Of a DNA stretch of 64,000 bases, positions 41,780 to 51,487 are shown one piece after another. The notes beneath the pieces are model-generated. The model worked only from the letters and a program-made list of their open reading frames with translations. It was not told where the DNA came from and did no database searches. Positions within the stretch are counted from its first letter, which is position 1. Each line of letters starts with the position of its first letter. The stretch lies in NCBI RefSeq assembly GCF_015637705.1, contig NZ_JADOBE010000001.1, positions 186,001 through 250,000 on the forward strand, in the 5' to 3' direction. Source of the DNA: Pseudomonas sp. N040 (GTDB lineage Bacteria; Pseudomonadota; Gammaproteobacteria; Pseudomonadales; Pseudomonadaceae). The position numbers and the translations under genes are program-made.

Positions 41780-42748
41780 TCATATCTTCCCGAAGACTTT
41801 CAATACGCTCAGCAACGCAGGGCCGATGGCCACCAGGAAAAAGCTTGGCCACAAGCAGAAGACTAGTGGGAATATCAGTTTGCTGCCGATTTTCGCTGCC
41901 TGTTCCTCTGCACGTTGCATGCGCCGATCACGGAACTCTTCGGCATAGATGCGCAAGGTGGCACCGACACTCGTGCCAAAGCGAATACTCTGTGCCAGCA
42001 AGCTGACCAATCCGCGAATATCTTCCAGCCCGGTGCGCTCGGCTAATTGCTTGAGCGCATCGCTACTGGAGATACCGGCGCGCATCTGGGCATTCACCAA
42101 GGCCAACTCCTGAGCCAGTTCGGCCTGACTGACCGCCATCTCATCGGCCACCCGCTCGATCGCCTGCGGCAAGGCCAGACCGGACTCCACACAGACCACC
42201 AGCAGATCCAGCGCATCCGGAAATGCACCCAAAAGTCGCGCCATCCGCGCCTGCTTGCGCCGGTCAACGTAGACTGCCGGTAGCAACCAGCCCGCAGCGA
42301 TGGCGATTGCGACCAGACCAACCGTCCGGGTCATGGACAACTGCGGCATGAATGGCAGGACCAGCAAAGTCAGGCCCAATAGCAACAGCGGGAGCAACAA
42401 GCGAACCGACCAGTACACCTGGACTGCCGCAGACGAGCGATAACCCGCATGTGTCAGCAGGGTGCGCGTAGCCGAATCACTAGCCCGCTCTGCCGAGGTG
42501 AAACGCTGACCAACCTGCTCCAGCATCAGCTGCAAGTTGCCGGGGCTCTCCTGGCCATAGCTACTCCCGGCCTGGCCGTGCTTGATCAGGCCAAGCCGAC
42601 GCCGCAACGGATCACGCAGACCAAGCACCAAAAGCGACACCGTAACCGCGGCCAGCACTGCGCTCAGCCCAATGGCAAAGACAAACAGCAGGCGGGCCAG
42701 TGCTTCATTTCCCACCACCCGATTGAGCAGACCCAGCAGATAGTCCAT
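41780..42748 (-). CDS. tadC: Flp pilus inner-membrane platform protein TadC
   Basis: 322 aa. Three or four membrane helices around a T2SSF (GspF-like) cytoplasmic domain (FPDALDLLVVCVESGLALPQAIERVADEM, LAQSIRFGTSVGATLRIYAEEFR). Pairs with TadB to form the platform that couples the TadA motor to pilin extraction. Stops one base before tadD begins and lies 29 bp after tadB. Confidence 0.92.
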   Translation of the reverse strand: MDYLLGLLNRVVGNEALARLLFVFAIGLSAVLAAVTVSLLVLGLRDPLRRRLGLIKHGQAGSSYGQESPGNLQLMLEQVGQRFTSAERASDSATRTLLTHAGYRSSAAVQVYWSVRLLLPLLLLGLTLLVLPFMPQLSMTRTVGLVAIAIAAGWLLPAVYVDRRKQARMARLLGAFPDALDLLVVCVESGLALPQAIERVADEMAVSQAELAQELALVNAQMRAGISSSDALKQLAERTGLEDIRGLVSLLAQSIRFGTSVGATLRIYAEEFRDRRMQRAEEQAAKIGSKLIFPLVFCLWPSFFLVAIGPALLSVLKVFGKI

Positions 42749-42777
42749 ACCCTACGCCTCGCTACTCGCAGTCGTTG

Positions 42778-43764
42778 TCAAACCTCGATGCGGATGATTT
42801 TGCGGATCCACAGAATCCCCAGCAGCATGGCGGCAAAAGCCGCCACAACAAGCTTCTGCCCCAGCGGCTCCTTGATCAGCATGGGCAGATACGCAGGACT
42901 CGTGATCATGATCATCGCCGCCAGCACAAAGGGCACCGCCACCAGAATCCAGCCCGACATGCGCCCTTCGGCCGACAAGGTCCTGACCGTCCGCTGAAAG
43001 CGAAAGCGGCCGCGAATCAGGCTGCTCAGTCGCTCCAGCACCTCAGTCAGGTTGCCGCCGCTGTCGCGATGGATCAGCACCGAGGTCACCAGCATCATTA
43101 CCGTCATGCTAGGCATGCGCTCCAGCAAGCCGAGCATGGCCCGGCGGACGTCATTGCCATAGCTGATATCGGCGAAGGTCAGGCCGAACTCATGGGCAAC
43201 CGGCCCTTTATGCTCCTCGGCTACCAGTTGCAATGTCTCGTTGAAGGGATGCCCGGCACGCAGCGCCCGGCACATTGCATCCAGAGCATCGGGCAGCCCC
43301 TCCTCGAATTGCGCGAAGCGCTTGCTGCGATCTGCGGATATTTTCAGCAGCGGCAACCAGAACACCGTCCCAGCCACCAGCAGCGCCAGCCACCAAAGTT
43401 GCGTAAACAGCCACACGGAAACGCCGGCAGCCACCGCCAGGATCAGGCCAAGCAGCAACACCCGGTGGGCGCGGTATTCGTGCCCTGACTGCTCGATCAT
43501 CTGCGCCAGACCTTCCATTGTTGGCAGCTGCTCCAGCCATGCCGCCATCGGCGACATGCGGGTCAGGTACTTCTGCCGCAATACGGTCTGCAGATTTGGC
43601 TGATTGCTGGCTCGCTCCAGCAGCTGCAGGCGGTCACGAATCCGCTTGCGCACCTTGCTCGCTTCACCGAACACCGGCACCGTCAGCCCCTGGCTAAGCA
43701 GGAACACGGCAGTGAACACCATGCCGAGAAAAGCCAGGATATATTCGTTGGGAATCTGGTTCAT
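42778..43764 (-). CDS. tadB: Flp pilus inner-membrane platform protein TadB
   Basis: 328 aa from ATG 43764, which has GGAGG seven bases upstream and overlaps the tadA stop (ATGA). N-terminal membrane helix ([19 protein letters not shown]), two further helices near 100-140, the T2SSF domain ([29 protein letters not shown]) and two C-terminal helices. Partner of TadC. Confidence 0.93.
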   Translation of the reverse strand: MNQIPNEYILAFLGMVFTAVFLLSQGLTVPVFGEASKVRKRIRDRLQLLERASNQPNLQTVLRQKYLTRMSPMAAWLEQLPTMEGLAQMIEQSGHEYRAHRVLLLGLILAVAAGVSVWLFTQLWWLALLVAGTVFWLPLLKISADRSKRFAQFEEGLPDALDAMCRALRAGHPFNETLQLVAEEHKGPVAHEFGLTFADISYGNDVRRAMLGLLERMPSMTVMMLVTSVLIHRDSGGNLTEVLERLSSLIRGRFRFQRTVRTLSAEGRMSGWILVAVPFVLAAMIMITSPAYLPMLIKEPLGQKLVVAAFAAMLLGILWIRKIIRIEV

Positions 43765-45197
43765 GACTGCGCCTCCATCCACTCCGGACGGAACAAGCTG
43801 AGGGGCAACTCGATGGCACGCTTGGCCAGTACATCCCGGAAGCCCGGAACCATGCCGGTGGGATGATACTCGCCGAGCACCTCGCCATGCTCACCGATGC
43901 CGCGGCGGGTGAAGGCAAAGATCTCGGTCATGGTAATGATGTCGCCTTCCATGCCATTGATCTCCTGCACGCTGACCAGCCGCCGCTTGCCATCTTCCTG
44001 GCGCTCCAGCTGGATCACCACATCGATGGCCGAGGCGATCTGCTGGCGCAGGGCCTTGATCGGAAAAGTGGCACCGGCCATCGACACCATGTTCTCGATC
44101 CGTCCCAAGGCATCGCGCGGGGTGTTGGCGTGAATGGTGGTCAGCGAGCCATCGTGACCAGTATTCATTGCCGTCAGCATGTCCAGCGCCTCGGCGCCGC
44201 GCACCTCGCCGACAACAATACGGTCCGGACGCATGCGCAAACTGTTGCGCACCAGTTCGCGCTGGCTGACCTCGCCACGGCCCTCGATATTCGCCGGACG
44301 GGTTTCCAGGCGCACCACATGCGGCTGCTGCAGTTGCAGTTCAGCCGAGTCCTCGATGGTGACGATCCGCTCGTTCAGAGGAATGAAGCTGGACAGCACA
44401 TTGAGCAGGGTAGTCTTGCCGCTGCCGGTACCGCCGGAAATCAGCACATTCAGCCGGCCGCGAACTATCGCCTTGAGCATCAGGGCCATCGCCGGCGTCA
44501 GGGTGCCACTCTGAACCAGGCTGTCGGCATTCAGCAAATCTACCGCGAAGCGACGAATCGACAGGCTTGGCCCGTCGATGGCCAGCGGCGGGATAATCGC
44601 ATTGACCCGCGATCCATCCTTGAGGCGGGCGTCCACCAGTGGCGACGACTCGTCGATGCGCCGCCCAAGGCTGGAGACGATGCGGTCGATGATGTTCAAC
44701 AGATGCTGATCGTCGCGAAAATGGACGTCTGTCCGTTGCAGTTTGCCGAAGCGCTCGACATACACCGAGGCATGACCATTGACCAGGATATCCGACACAC
44801 TGCGATCAGCCAGCAGCGGCTCCAGCGGCCCAAGACCAAGCACTTCATCGCTGATCTGCTTGATCACCAGCTGGCGACTTTGAGCGCTGACCGGAGCCGC
44901 ATGCTCATCCAGCAGGCGCTGGCATATCTCGCGAATCTGCCGCACAGCATCGTCCGGCTCCAGCGAGTCCAGCAGGGACAGGTCCATGACCTTGAGCAGC
45001 TGCTGGTAGATTTTCTCCCGCCACTCGGTCTCGACAGGGCTGAGGTGGGATTTGGTCTCGTACAACGTTTCCGGCGCGACGCGCTCCCACGCCAGCATCT
45101 CATCAACCACCGCGTCATCAACACTCGTTTCGGGCGACGACTTGGTCTCGGCTTTGCCTGCCTGCACACGCAGGCGATTTCGCAAGTCACTAAACAC
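43761..45197 (-). CDS. tadA: Flp pilus assembly/retraction ATPase
   Basis: 478 aa, CpaF/TadA family of secretion ATPases. Walker [16 protein letters not shown] near residue 255, Asp box and Walker [24 protein letters not shown], His box [16 protein letters not shown]. The N-terminal domain is CpaF-like with [15 protein letters not shown]. Powers pilin polymerisation. Overlaps tadB by 4 bp and tadZ by 8 bp. Confidence 0.95.
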   Translation of the reverse strand: MFSDLRNRLRVQAGKAETKSSPETSVDDAVVDEMLAWERVAPETLYETKSHLSPVETEWREKIYQQLLKVMDLSLLDSLEPDDAVRQIREICQRLLDEHAAPVSAQSRQLVIKQISDEVLGLGPLEPLLADRSVSDILVNGHASVYVERFGKLQRTDVHFRDDQHLLNIIDRIVSSLGRRIDESSPLVDARLKDGSRVNAIIPPLAIDGPSLSIRRFAVDLLNADSLVQSGTLTPAMALMLKAIVRGRLNVLISGGTGSGKTTLLNVLSSFIPLNERIVTIEDSAELQLQQPHVVRLETRPANIEGRGEVSQRELVRNSLRMRPDRIVVGEVRGAEALDMLTAMNTGHDGSLTTIHANTPRDALGRIENMVSMAGATFPIKALRQQIASAIDVVIQLERQEDGKRRLVSVQEINGMEGDIITMTEIFAFTRRGIGEHGEVLGEYHPTGMVPGFRDVLAKRAIELPLSLFRPEWMEAQS

Positions 45198-46422
45198 GGG
45201 TCACTCCCTGCACAAAATGCTGAAAACGCTGAAGCAGGCCTGGCTCACTGACCAACGAGGTGCCGAGCAACTCTTTACTCAGCTGATCCAGCGCTTGGGT
45301 GATCGGCGCCCGCGGCGCCTGCATGGCCAGCGGGATCCCGCTGTTTTGACTCTCGGTGACCGCAACGAAGTCATTGGGTAGCTTGTGCAGCAAGCTGCAC
45401 TGCAGCGCCGTCGAAATATCCTGCAGACTGATGGATGCCGCCTTGTTGTAGCGGTTCACCACAACATGCAGATTTCCGCTCTGCACGCCCAGCTCATCAC
45501 GCAGGATGCGCACCAGCCGGCTGGCATCATGCAGATGACTAAGACTTTGCTGCACCACGACATACACCCGGTCAGCCTGCTCCAGAGTGATTCCGGTAAG
45601 GTGATCGATCTGCCGTGGCAGATCCACCACCACCCAGTCGTAACTGTTGCGTGCCAGCAGTAGCAAGGCTTCGAGTTGTTCGAGACGAACATCCGAAGAC
45701 AGGCACAATTCGTTTTCGCGCCCGCCCAGCACATGCAATGCCGGGCTGAAATGGCTACAGAACCCGCGCAAGGCCATGCTGTCCATGCCATCGATCTGCT
45801 GCAACACCTCGACATGACTGTGGGTGGTTTTCACATCGAGACAATTGGCCACGCTGCCGAATTGCAAATCCAGATCGAGCAGCAGGGTGCTGCCGCCATT
45901 GACACTCAGCTGGTGGGCCAGATTGCAAGCCAGCAACGTGGCCCCCGACCCTCCTTTGGCGTTGATCACCGCCACCAGCTTGCCGCCGCTATCGCTGTTA
46001 ACGCGCGACTCTTTGAGCATGCGACTAAGCGCGGCCAGCAACTCCTCGGCCGCCACTGGCTCAGGCAGAAAATCGCGCGCGCCCGCCTGCATCGCCAGGC
46101 GCATACCTTCGCGCTCATCCAGTGGCCCGCAAACCAGCAACGGCGGGCGCTCGTGCGCCGGACGGCGCAATAGCGCCGCCAGCTCCTCACGCCACAGATT
46201 ACTGACCCTGAGCAAAAGGAAATCCGGCAGCTGTTCCAGATCATGCAACGGATCGGTATGGCCATTACTCACCAGACGCGTACTTACCAGCAAGCCCGGC
46301 GCAGCTTGGCAGATACCTTCCAAGTGATGCAGGGCATCCGCATCACGACTGGTGATCAACAGGCGCAAACCCTGTTTTTTGTGCTTGCCCAAGGGCAGCG
46401 AGACTTCTCTGGAACTCAACAT
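45190..46422 (-). CDS. tadZ: Flp pilus localisation protein TadZ (CpaE-like)
   Basis: 410 aa: an N-terminal receiver-like domain (residues 18-130) and a ParA/MinD-like ATPase domain. The deviant Walker A reads [20 protein letters not shown]: Lys of the signature is kept but the P-loop Lys before Thr is Ala, typical of atypical TadZ proteins, so ATP hydrolysis is doubtful. It marks the polar site for pilus assembly. GGAG eight bases before ATG 46422. Confidence 0.9.
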   Translation of the reverse strand: MLSSREVSLPLGKHKKQGLRLLITSRDADALHHLEGICQAAPGLLVSTRLVSNGHTDPLHDLEQLPDFLLLRVSNLWREELAALLRRPAHERPPLLVCGPLDEREGMRLAMQAGARDFLPEPVAAEELLAALSRMLKESRVNSDSGGKLVAVINAKGGSGATLLACNLAHQLSVNGGSTLLLDLDLQFGSVANCLDVKTTHSHVEVLQQIDGMDSMALRGFCSHFSPALHVLGGRENELCLSSDVRLEQLEALLLLARNSYDWVVVDLPRQIDHLTGITLEQADRVYVVVQQSLSHLHDASRLVRILRDELGVQSGNLHVVVNRYNKAASISLQDISTALQCSLLHKLPNDFVAVTESQNSGIPLAMQAPRAPITQALDQLSKELLGTSLVSEPGLLQRFQHFVQGVTRV

Positions 46423-46913
46423 GGTGTTATCTCCGGTACTACACCCTCCTCGGCATGCCGGCCAAGGCTTTCTCGCGGCAAGGTGGCCCTGAATGCTGGC
46501 AGGGTGAACCCCTCACCAAACCCAGGGATCAACAAGGTAAAGGGGAAATTGACAATACTCAGCTGAACGTAACGGATCGAGGAAAAGCCGGCACCGCCAT
46601 CATTGGGGCTAGCCACTACAGCACCGTTTGCATCCAGATAAACCAGGGTCACATCGGAGGTATCGAGACTATTGATCAGATTGCTTGCCCCGCTCTCGGT
46701 CGCCGCATTGAAAATCGCCCGGCGCAGTATCAGTGGCTCGTGGATATCGCATACTGCCGCCAGCCGTGTGCCACGGCGAACCACTTCGTTGAGCGTTCCA
46801 ACAGTGAAAAACAGGCGGCCCATTTCCAGCACACCGAACAGCAGAACGAACAGCATCAGACCGACAATGGCGAACTCGACCACATAGACCCCGCGCATGT
46901 GTTTTCTGTTCAT
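46416..46913 (-). CDS. TadE/TadF-type minor pseudopilin
   Basis: 165 aa from ATG 46913, overlapping the previous stop by ATGA. Short basic start then one N-terminal helix RGVYVVEFAIVGLMLFVLLFGVLEMGR with the Glu five residues after the cleavage region, the pattern of TadE-like pseudopilins. The rest is a soluble beta-rich domain. Together with the next two genes it forms the minor pseudopilin set primed by the prepilin peptidase. Could correspond to tadF. Confidence 0.82.
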   Translation of the reverse strand: MNRKHMRGVYVVEFAIVGLMLFVLLFGVLEMGRLFFTVGTLNEVVRRGTRLAAVCDIHEPLILRRAIFNAATESGASNLINSLDTSDVTLVYLDANGAVVASPNDGGAGFSSIRYVQLSIVNFPFTLLIPGFGEGFTLPAFRATLPRESLGRHAEEGVVPEITPC

Positions 46914-47398
46914 CAGAGCACCCTCATCACGGTGCTGGCGACCAGCGGAATGCCCAACCCAAGCGCTCCCCCATAGAAGCCAGGTAACTGCCCGGTGCAA
47001 TTGCCACCACCAATCACCGGGCAGAAGGTGTAATTGATGCTCACCTGGACATGCTCGGCGCCCTGCGCGCTGACCTGCACATTGGCAGCCGTCAGTCCCG
47101 TCACCACTGCCGGATAACCGCCCGGATTGGCCGGCACACCATAGAGGGCTACGTTTTGCGCCTGCGCCAGCAAGGTGGCGTTCAAATCGATCTGTCCAGT
47201 GGTTGCATTCCAGGCCTGACCGGCAACGAACCGCACGCTATCGCGACTGGCCTGCAGCAGGGAGTTGTACTGGTAGAGCATGCGGCCGAACTCCCCGATG
47301 GCCAGCAACAGCAACAGCAACAGCGGCAGGGTAATGGCGAACTCAACCATGGCCACACCACGCTGGGCCCTCGATCGTCCGCACCCACGAGATTGCAT
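46913..47398 (-). CDS. tadE: TadE-type pseudopilin
   Basis: 161 aa from ATG 47398, with AGGAGA six bases upstream; the frame open to 47659 covers part of tadG and is not used. QRGVAMVEFAITLPLLLLLLLAIGEFGRMLYQYNSL is the TadE signature helix. Two Cys in FCPVIGGGNC may form a disulfide in the exported domain. Confidence 0.88.
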   Translation of the reverse strand: MQSRGCGRSRAQRGVAMVEFAITLPLLLLLLLAIGEFGRMLYQYNSLLQASRDSVRFVAGQAWNATTGQIDLNATLLAQAQNVALYGVPANPGGYPAVVTGLTAANVQVSAQGAEHVQVSINYTFCPVIGGGNCTGQLPGFYGGALGLGIPLVASTVMRVL

Positions 47399-47408
47399 GA
47401 AATGTCTC

Positions 47409-48791
47409 CTAGGAATCCGTGCTCGGTGTCTGACTGTTGTCGATATAGGTCTTGTACAGCTGGATGATCTGCGGCCCGGCATCCTCCACCGGATTCGGGC
47501 CGGGGAAATCATCCCCCTCGCACACACTGGAAAACTGGCCGAGCAACCAGGCCTGTCCGCCCGTCTGGTCCATTGGTTGCAAAGCGAAGAAACAGGCAAA
47601 ACCCAGTACCGGTACCGATGCCGTGCCACCATCGGTACCGCTGCACTGGCCGATGACAATCTTCAGCATCCGCCGCTCGAAAACCCCGTCACTCTGGCAG
47701 CCGCTGGCCGATGGATTGGCAACGCAGTCCGCCGAGGCGGCCTTCCAGTCGTTGAGATCGAACAGTCCGGTACCACTTGCTGTCAGGATATTGCCGGCCG
47801 AGTCCGAGTGCACCAGACCGCCCCCGGTGCCGAGGTAGCTGACACTGTCGTCGGTCAGGTCGACGGTCAGCGCGCCATTGCCATTGCCCAGCTGGTTAAA
47901 GGTGGTCACCAGATCTGGTGGATAAATGCTCTCGGTTCCGCCCATTGGACCGACGTACTGACCGAAGCGGGTATTGAACCCTTGCGCGGATGGCCCCACG
48001 GTGTTGCCGGGCTTGGTTCCGACATTCTCGCCAGCGGCCGGACAGAGCGTTCCCCCGCCGGCTAGCGCCTCTCTGACGGTCTGGCCACCCGACCCGAAAT
48101 CCAGCAGCTGGAAATTGCCCGGACCAATCCCGGAGGTATTGTTCTTTGCCGATTTCAGCACCTCAAGCTCGCCAAGCTGGTAGCCCCAGAAGAGCCCTGT
48201 GTCCGGGTCGTGCTGGGTGGTATCACCACAGACCATCAGCGGCGCCAAGTCGCAGGGACTGGTCGGGCTCGGTCCTGCCGTAGCGATGGCCGCCACCGCC
48301 TTGGCCCCTAGTCCGCCACCCGCAAAGGCCTGGGCGAAGTTCCAGAAGAAGCCGCTCAAGGGATAGTTCGGCACTGAAACCCGCACGTAACTGGCATTGG
48401 CAGGGCCAGGAAAAGAAAATGGTCCATAGACGCTATTGGCCAGTTCCACCACGGCAAAGGCACCGGCTCCCCCCGCCGCGGTGACTGCGGTCGCCAACTC
48501 GCTATTGCCGCTGGCATTGGCATTCAGTGTCAGGGTCGCCAGCGCGGCACTGCGACTCACGATCGCGGCGTTACTCGAACCCAGTACCTGCTGGAGGGTC
48601 TTGGCGCCGCTGAGGGCTGCGGCATCCACGCTGTTCTGCAGGCGCGTCTTGTTCACCAGCATGTGTCCACCATCCAGCGCCAGCGCGGCCATCAGCAGCA
48701 TGGCAACCATGGCCAGCGTCACCAGCACTATCACCGCCCCCCGCTGGCGCTCGGGAGCCGTGTAGGACGGCCACTGCTTACAGGGGTTCAT
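47409..48791 (-). CDS. tadG: TadG-family pilus-associated protein
   Basis: 460 aa. Starts with QRGAVIVLVTLAMVAMLLMAALALDGGHML, the TadG/Tad-like N-terminal helix, followed by NKTRLQNSVDAAALSGAKTL, the conserved motif of the Flp-pilus putative TadG N-terminal domain. The exported part has several paired cysteines (CDLAPLMVCGD; CVANPSASGCQ). Its role in the pilus is structural or in anchoring. Confidence 0.88.
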   Translation of the reverse strand: MNPCKQWPSYTAPERQRGAVIVLVTLAMVAMLLMAALALDGGHMLVNKTRLQNSVDAAALSGAKTLQQVLGSSNAAIVSRSAALATLTLNANASGNSELATAVTAAGGAGAFAVVELANSVYGPFSFPGPANASYVRVSVPNYPLSGFFWNFAQAFAGGGLGAKAVAAIATAGPSPTSPCDLAPLMVCGDTTQHDPDTGLFWGYQLGELEVLKSAKNNTSGIGPGNFQLLDFGSGGQTVREALAGGGTLCPAAGENVGTKPGNTVGPSAQGFNTRFGQYVGPMGGTESIYPPDLVTTFNQLGNGNGALTVDLTDDSVSYLGTGGGLVHSDSAGNILTASGTGLFDLNDWKAASADCVANPSASGCQSDGVFERRMLKIVIGQCSGTDGGTASVPVLGFACFFALQPMDQTGGQAWLLGQFSSVCEGDDFPGPNPVEDAGPQIIQLYKTYIDNSQTPSTDS

Positions 48792-48802
48792 GGCTGCAAT
48801 CC

Positions 48803-49090
48803 TCAGTTACTGACGGTGGTACCCATATCGATCTCGATCGGCTGCTCGACCTGTTGCGCATCGCCGGTCACGCCGCGGTAGTTATCCATCACCCGCTCGG
48901 TCAGCGGACCATCGGTGCCTGTCGGCGAAATTTCGGTGCCCGGATTGGCGGCAAGCGCCTTGTTGTCGATCTGCTGGTACAACGTCTGATTGACACTGGA
49001 ACCGAATGGTCCGACCCGGGCCTCGTCGTAACCCATGCACCCGGAGAGGGCCGATAGCAGCAAACCAGACAAGATAATCATGCGTTTCAT
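48803..49090 (-). CDS. small lipoprotein of the tad cluster
   Basis: 95 aa from ATG 49090 (GGAGAG seven bases upstream; the frame upstream to 49165 overlaps rcpA). Lipobox LSGC with Cys at about residue 16 (MKRMIILSGLLLSALSGC). The mature part is polar and lacks a known domain. It lies 16 bp after rcpA and may play the pilotin role for the secretin. Confidence 0.75.
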   Translation of the reverse strand: MKRMIILSGLLLSALSGCMGYDEARVGPFGSSVNQTLYQQIDNKALAANPGTEISPTGTDGPLTERVMDNYRGVTGDAQQVEQPIEIDMGTTVSN

Positions 49091-49106
49091 GCGCAGGCTC
49101 TCCGCT

Positions 49107-50597
49107 TCAGTTGAGGTCATGGCCAAACTGGCCACCGGTAACTCCGAGACTGACAGGAACCGCACGTCCCGGCCCGGTGCCCTTGGTTCTGCCCAGCAGG
49201 TAAAAGTCGAGATCGCTCGGCTCGACGAAGTTCTGCGTGGGCAGCTGCACGGTTTTTGCGTCCAGTGGCCGGACCAGATGCGGGGTCACCAGAATCACCA
49301 GCTCGGTCTGGCCGTTACGGTATTCCTGGCTGCGAAACAGAAAGCCGAGAATCGGAATATCACCCAGGCCGGGGAAACGATTGACCAGATCGCGGGTGTT
49401 CTCGCTGATCAGGCCGGCAATGGCGATGGTCTGCCCATCCCCCAGTTCAAGGGTGGACTGGGCGCTGCGTTTGGTCAGCGACGGAACCAGCTGGGTTATC
49501 CGCTGATCCACTACGCCGCCACCCTCACCGCTATCCACACCGGTATCCAGCAGCAGCGAGTTGCTATTGGAAATCTCGCTGACCGAGACATTCAGGTTGA
49601 GATTGATCCGCCCCGTGTCCAACGCCACCGGGATGAATTTCAGGCCGACACCGAACTCCTTGTACTCGATAGTGGTGCCGTTATCGCCATCATCGACCGG
49701 GACCGGAAACTCGCCGCCTGAAATAAATTCCGCCTGCTGCCCGGTCAGGGTGGTCAGCGTCGGCTCAGCCAGTACCTTGGCAGAACCATCGTTCTTGGCT
49801 GCGTCCAGCACCATGTTGAATTGAAAGCTGTCGGAAGCGAACTGCGCCAGCAGGGCCTTGCCGCTGCCCGGCGAGATACCCCGGTTGATGCCGCCCAGCA
49901 CCCAGTTCCCCGCCCCCGTGCCCAGTGCGGCAAAGTTGATGTTCATGCTCTTGAGCAGGCTGCGCTGCACTTCCGCCACCTTGACCTCCAGCATGACCTG
50001 CTGGCTGCCGCCGATGGTCATCAGGTTGACCACATCCGGCGCATCGCCGGGTGCAGCGCCTGCTGCGGCGCCCTTGCCCTTGTCATCGACTACGCCGGCG
50101 GTTTGCGCGGTATAGGTCTTGGCCAGCCTGAGCGCCGTATCCATGGCCGCCGCACTGGTTACCTGGCCGCGCAATACCAGCGCCCCCTGGGCGCTGAAGA
50201 CCTCGATCTTCTCGTTCGGCATCAACTGATGCAGCTTGTCCTTGAGGCCGCTCAAGTCATGGCCAACCTCGACGTCGAGGCTGTCGATCAAGCGATTGCC
50301 ATGGTCCCAGAGCAGCACATTGGTACTGCCCAGTTTGCGGCCGAGCAGGTACAGCTGGGTGGGGCTGGTGACCAGGATATCGGCAATTTCCGGGTTGCCC
50401 ACCGAGACCCGCTTCACCGCCGCGCGGGTCGCCAGCACGCGCGACTTGTAGATCGGCACCTGAATGATGTTGACATTGGCCGCGGGCATCGGACTGACCG
50501 GGGGCGCCGGCGGAGCCGCCTGGGCAATCCCCGGCAGCAGCAGACCGGCGGCCAGCAGCTGCAGCAGGTAGATCCTGATCCTGTGGATGGTCGCCAT
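49107..50597 (-). CDS. rcpA: Flp pilus outer-membrane secretin
   Basis: 496 aa from ATG 50597 (AAGGAG seven bases upstream). Signal peptide ending in AQA, an N-terminal CpaC-type domain with VPIYKSRVLATRAAVKRVSVGNPEIADI, a BON-like region, and a C-terminal secretin domain (VLAEPTLTTLTGQQAEFISGGEFPVPV, LGDIPILGFLFRS). Forms the outer-membrane channel for the Flp pilus. Confidence 0.94.
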   Translation of the reverse strand: MATIHRIRIYLLQLLAAGLLLPGIAQAAPPAPPVSPMPAANVNIIQVPIYKSRVLATRAAVKRVSVGNPEIADILVTSPTQLYLLGRKLGSTNVLLWDHGNRLIDSLDVEVGHDLSGLKDKLHQLMPNEKIEVFSAQGALVLRGQVTSAAAMDTALRLAKTYTAQTAGVVDDKGKGAAAGAAPGDAPDVVNLMTIGGSQQVMLEVKVAEVQRSLLKSMNINFAALGTGAGNWVLGGINRGISPGSGKALLAQFASDSFQFNMVLDAAKNDGSAKVLAEPTLTTLTGQQAEFISGGEFPVPVDDGDNGTTIEYKEFGVGLKFIPVALDTGRINLNLNVSVSEISNSNSLLLDTGVDSGEGGGVVDQRITQLVPSLTKRSAQSTLELGDGQTIAIAGLISENTRDLVNRFPGLGDIPILGFLFRSQEYRNGQTELVILVTPHLVRPLDAKTVQLPTQNFVEPSDLDFYLLGRTKGTGPGRAVPVSLGVTGGQFGHDLN

Positions 50598-50672
50598 ACG
50601 TGACTCCTTGATTGCTATCGCACTCTTGCCGGAAAACCGCTCGTCCCATGGGCCACATCGACCCATGGCGCA

Positions 50673-51470
50673 CTACAACCTGGCCTTCGATGGTTCGACA
50701 CTGGTACTGGTACCGCGGATAACGGTGACCCCGCCACCGCTGCTCATGACTCGCTTGGTTGCGACCGGTGCCGGAGCCGCCACCGCAGCCGGTGGCGGCT
50801 CCGGCACTGGCTTCTTCTGGTTATCCAGCGGATTGCGCAGGGCCAGTTGCAACTTGCCCTCGGTTTGCGCCTTGACCAGAATTTCCGCCTCGGCGCTGCT
50901 CATCTCCAGAGTCACCGCACGCACCACCACCGGCTGGGTCTTGTCGGTGCCCGCGGTCTGGTCCACCGCCAGCACACGCAGATCCTCGAGGATGGTTTTC
51001 GACTCGGCTTCATTGCTGGTCCCGATCTTCTTGGTCGCCAGCACATCGACCCGGTTGCCCGGCAGCAGGAAGCCGGCGACACCGACGACATCATCCACAC
51101 GTACCGAGATGGCGCGCATTTGTGGCGCAATCAATGAGGCCAGCGTGCTGCCGCCAAGGTGCTCGGCCAGACGCGCGCCACGGACGATATCGCCGCGCAG
51201 GATATCGAAGGTGGCGATCTTGCCGACCACCTTTTCGCTGGCATCGAACGCATCGTCAGGCACCGTTTCCTTGGGCATGCGCACCACGCTGACATGCTGG
51301 GTATCGATCATCTGGCCGAAGGGGATCTGCGTCGTGGCCACCACCACTCCCTGCAGATTGTCGTCAGAACTGGCATTCAGGCGTGCGCTCAGCCAGCTAT
51401 TGGCCAGGAACGCCGCACCCAGGCCAAAGACCAGTGAAAGAACAATCAACACAAGGGTGCGCGAGTGCAT
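50673..51470 (-). CDS. rcpC: Flp pilus periplasmic protein RcpC/CpaB
   Basis: 265 aa with an N-terminal membrane anchor (TLVLIVLSLVFGLGAAFLANSWL) and a SAF/CpaB domain (VVVATTQIPFGQMIDTQHV). Spans the periplasm between platform and secretin. Contains the LPGNRVDVLATKK motif typical of the family. The C-terminus is Pro/Ala-rich. Confidence 0.9.
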   Translation of the reverse strand: MHSRTLVLIVLSLVFGLGAAFLANSWLSARLNASSDDNLQGVVVATTQIPFGQMIDTQHVSVVRMPKETVPDDAFDASEKVVGKIATFDILRGDIVRGARLAEHLGGSTLASLIAPQMRAISVRVDDVVGVAGFLLPGNRVDVLATKKIGTSNEAESKTILEDLRVLAVDQTAGTDKTQPVVVRAVTLEMSSAEAEILVKAQTEGKLQLALRNPLDNQKKPVPEPPPAAVAAPAPVATKRVMSSGGGVTVIRGTSTSVEPSKARL

Positions 51471-51487
51471 GGTGATGTCTCCTGAAT

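Noticed and set aside
43863-45251. 462-aa plus-strand frame opposite tadA/tadZ
   Set aside because: Mirror frame of the GC-rich tadA gene; His/Gln/Ala/Arg-rich without any domain, while tadA on the other strand has all its motifs. Same for long frames at 32329-33648, 58895-60265 and 62134-63453.
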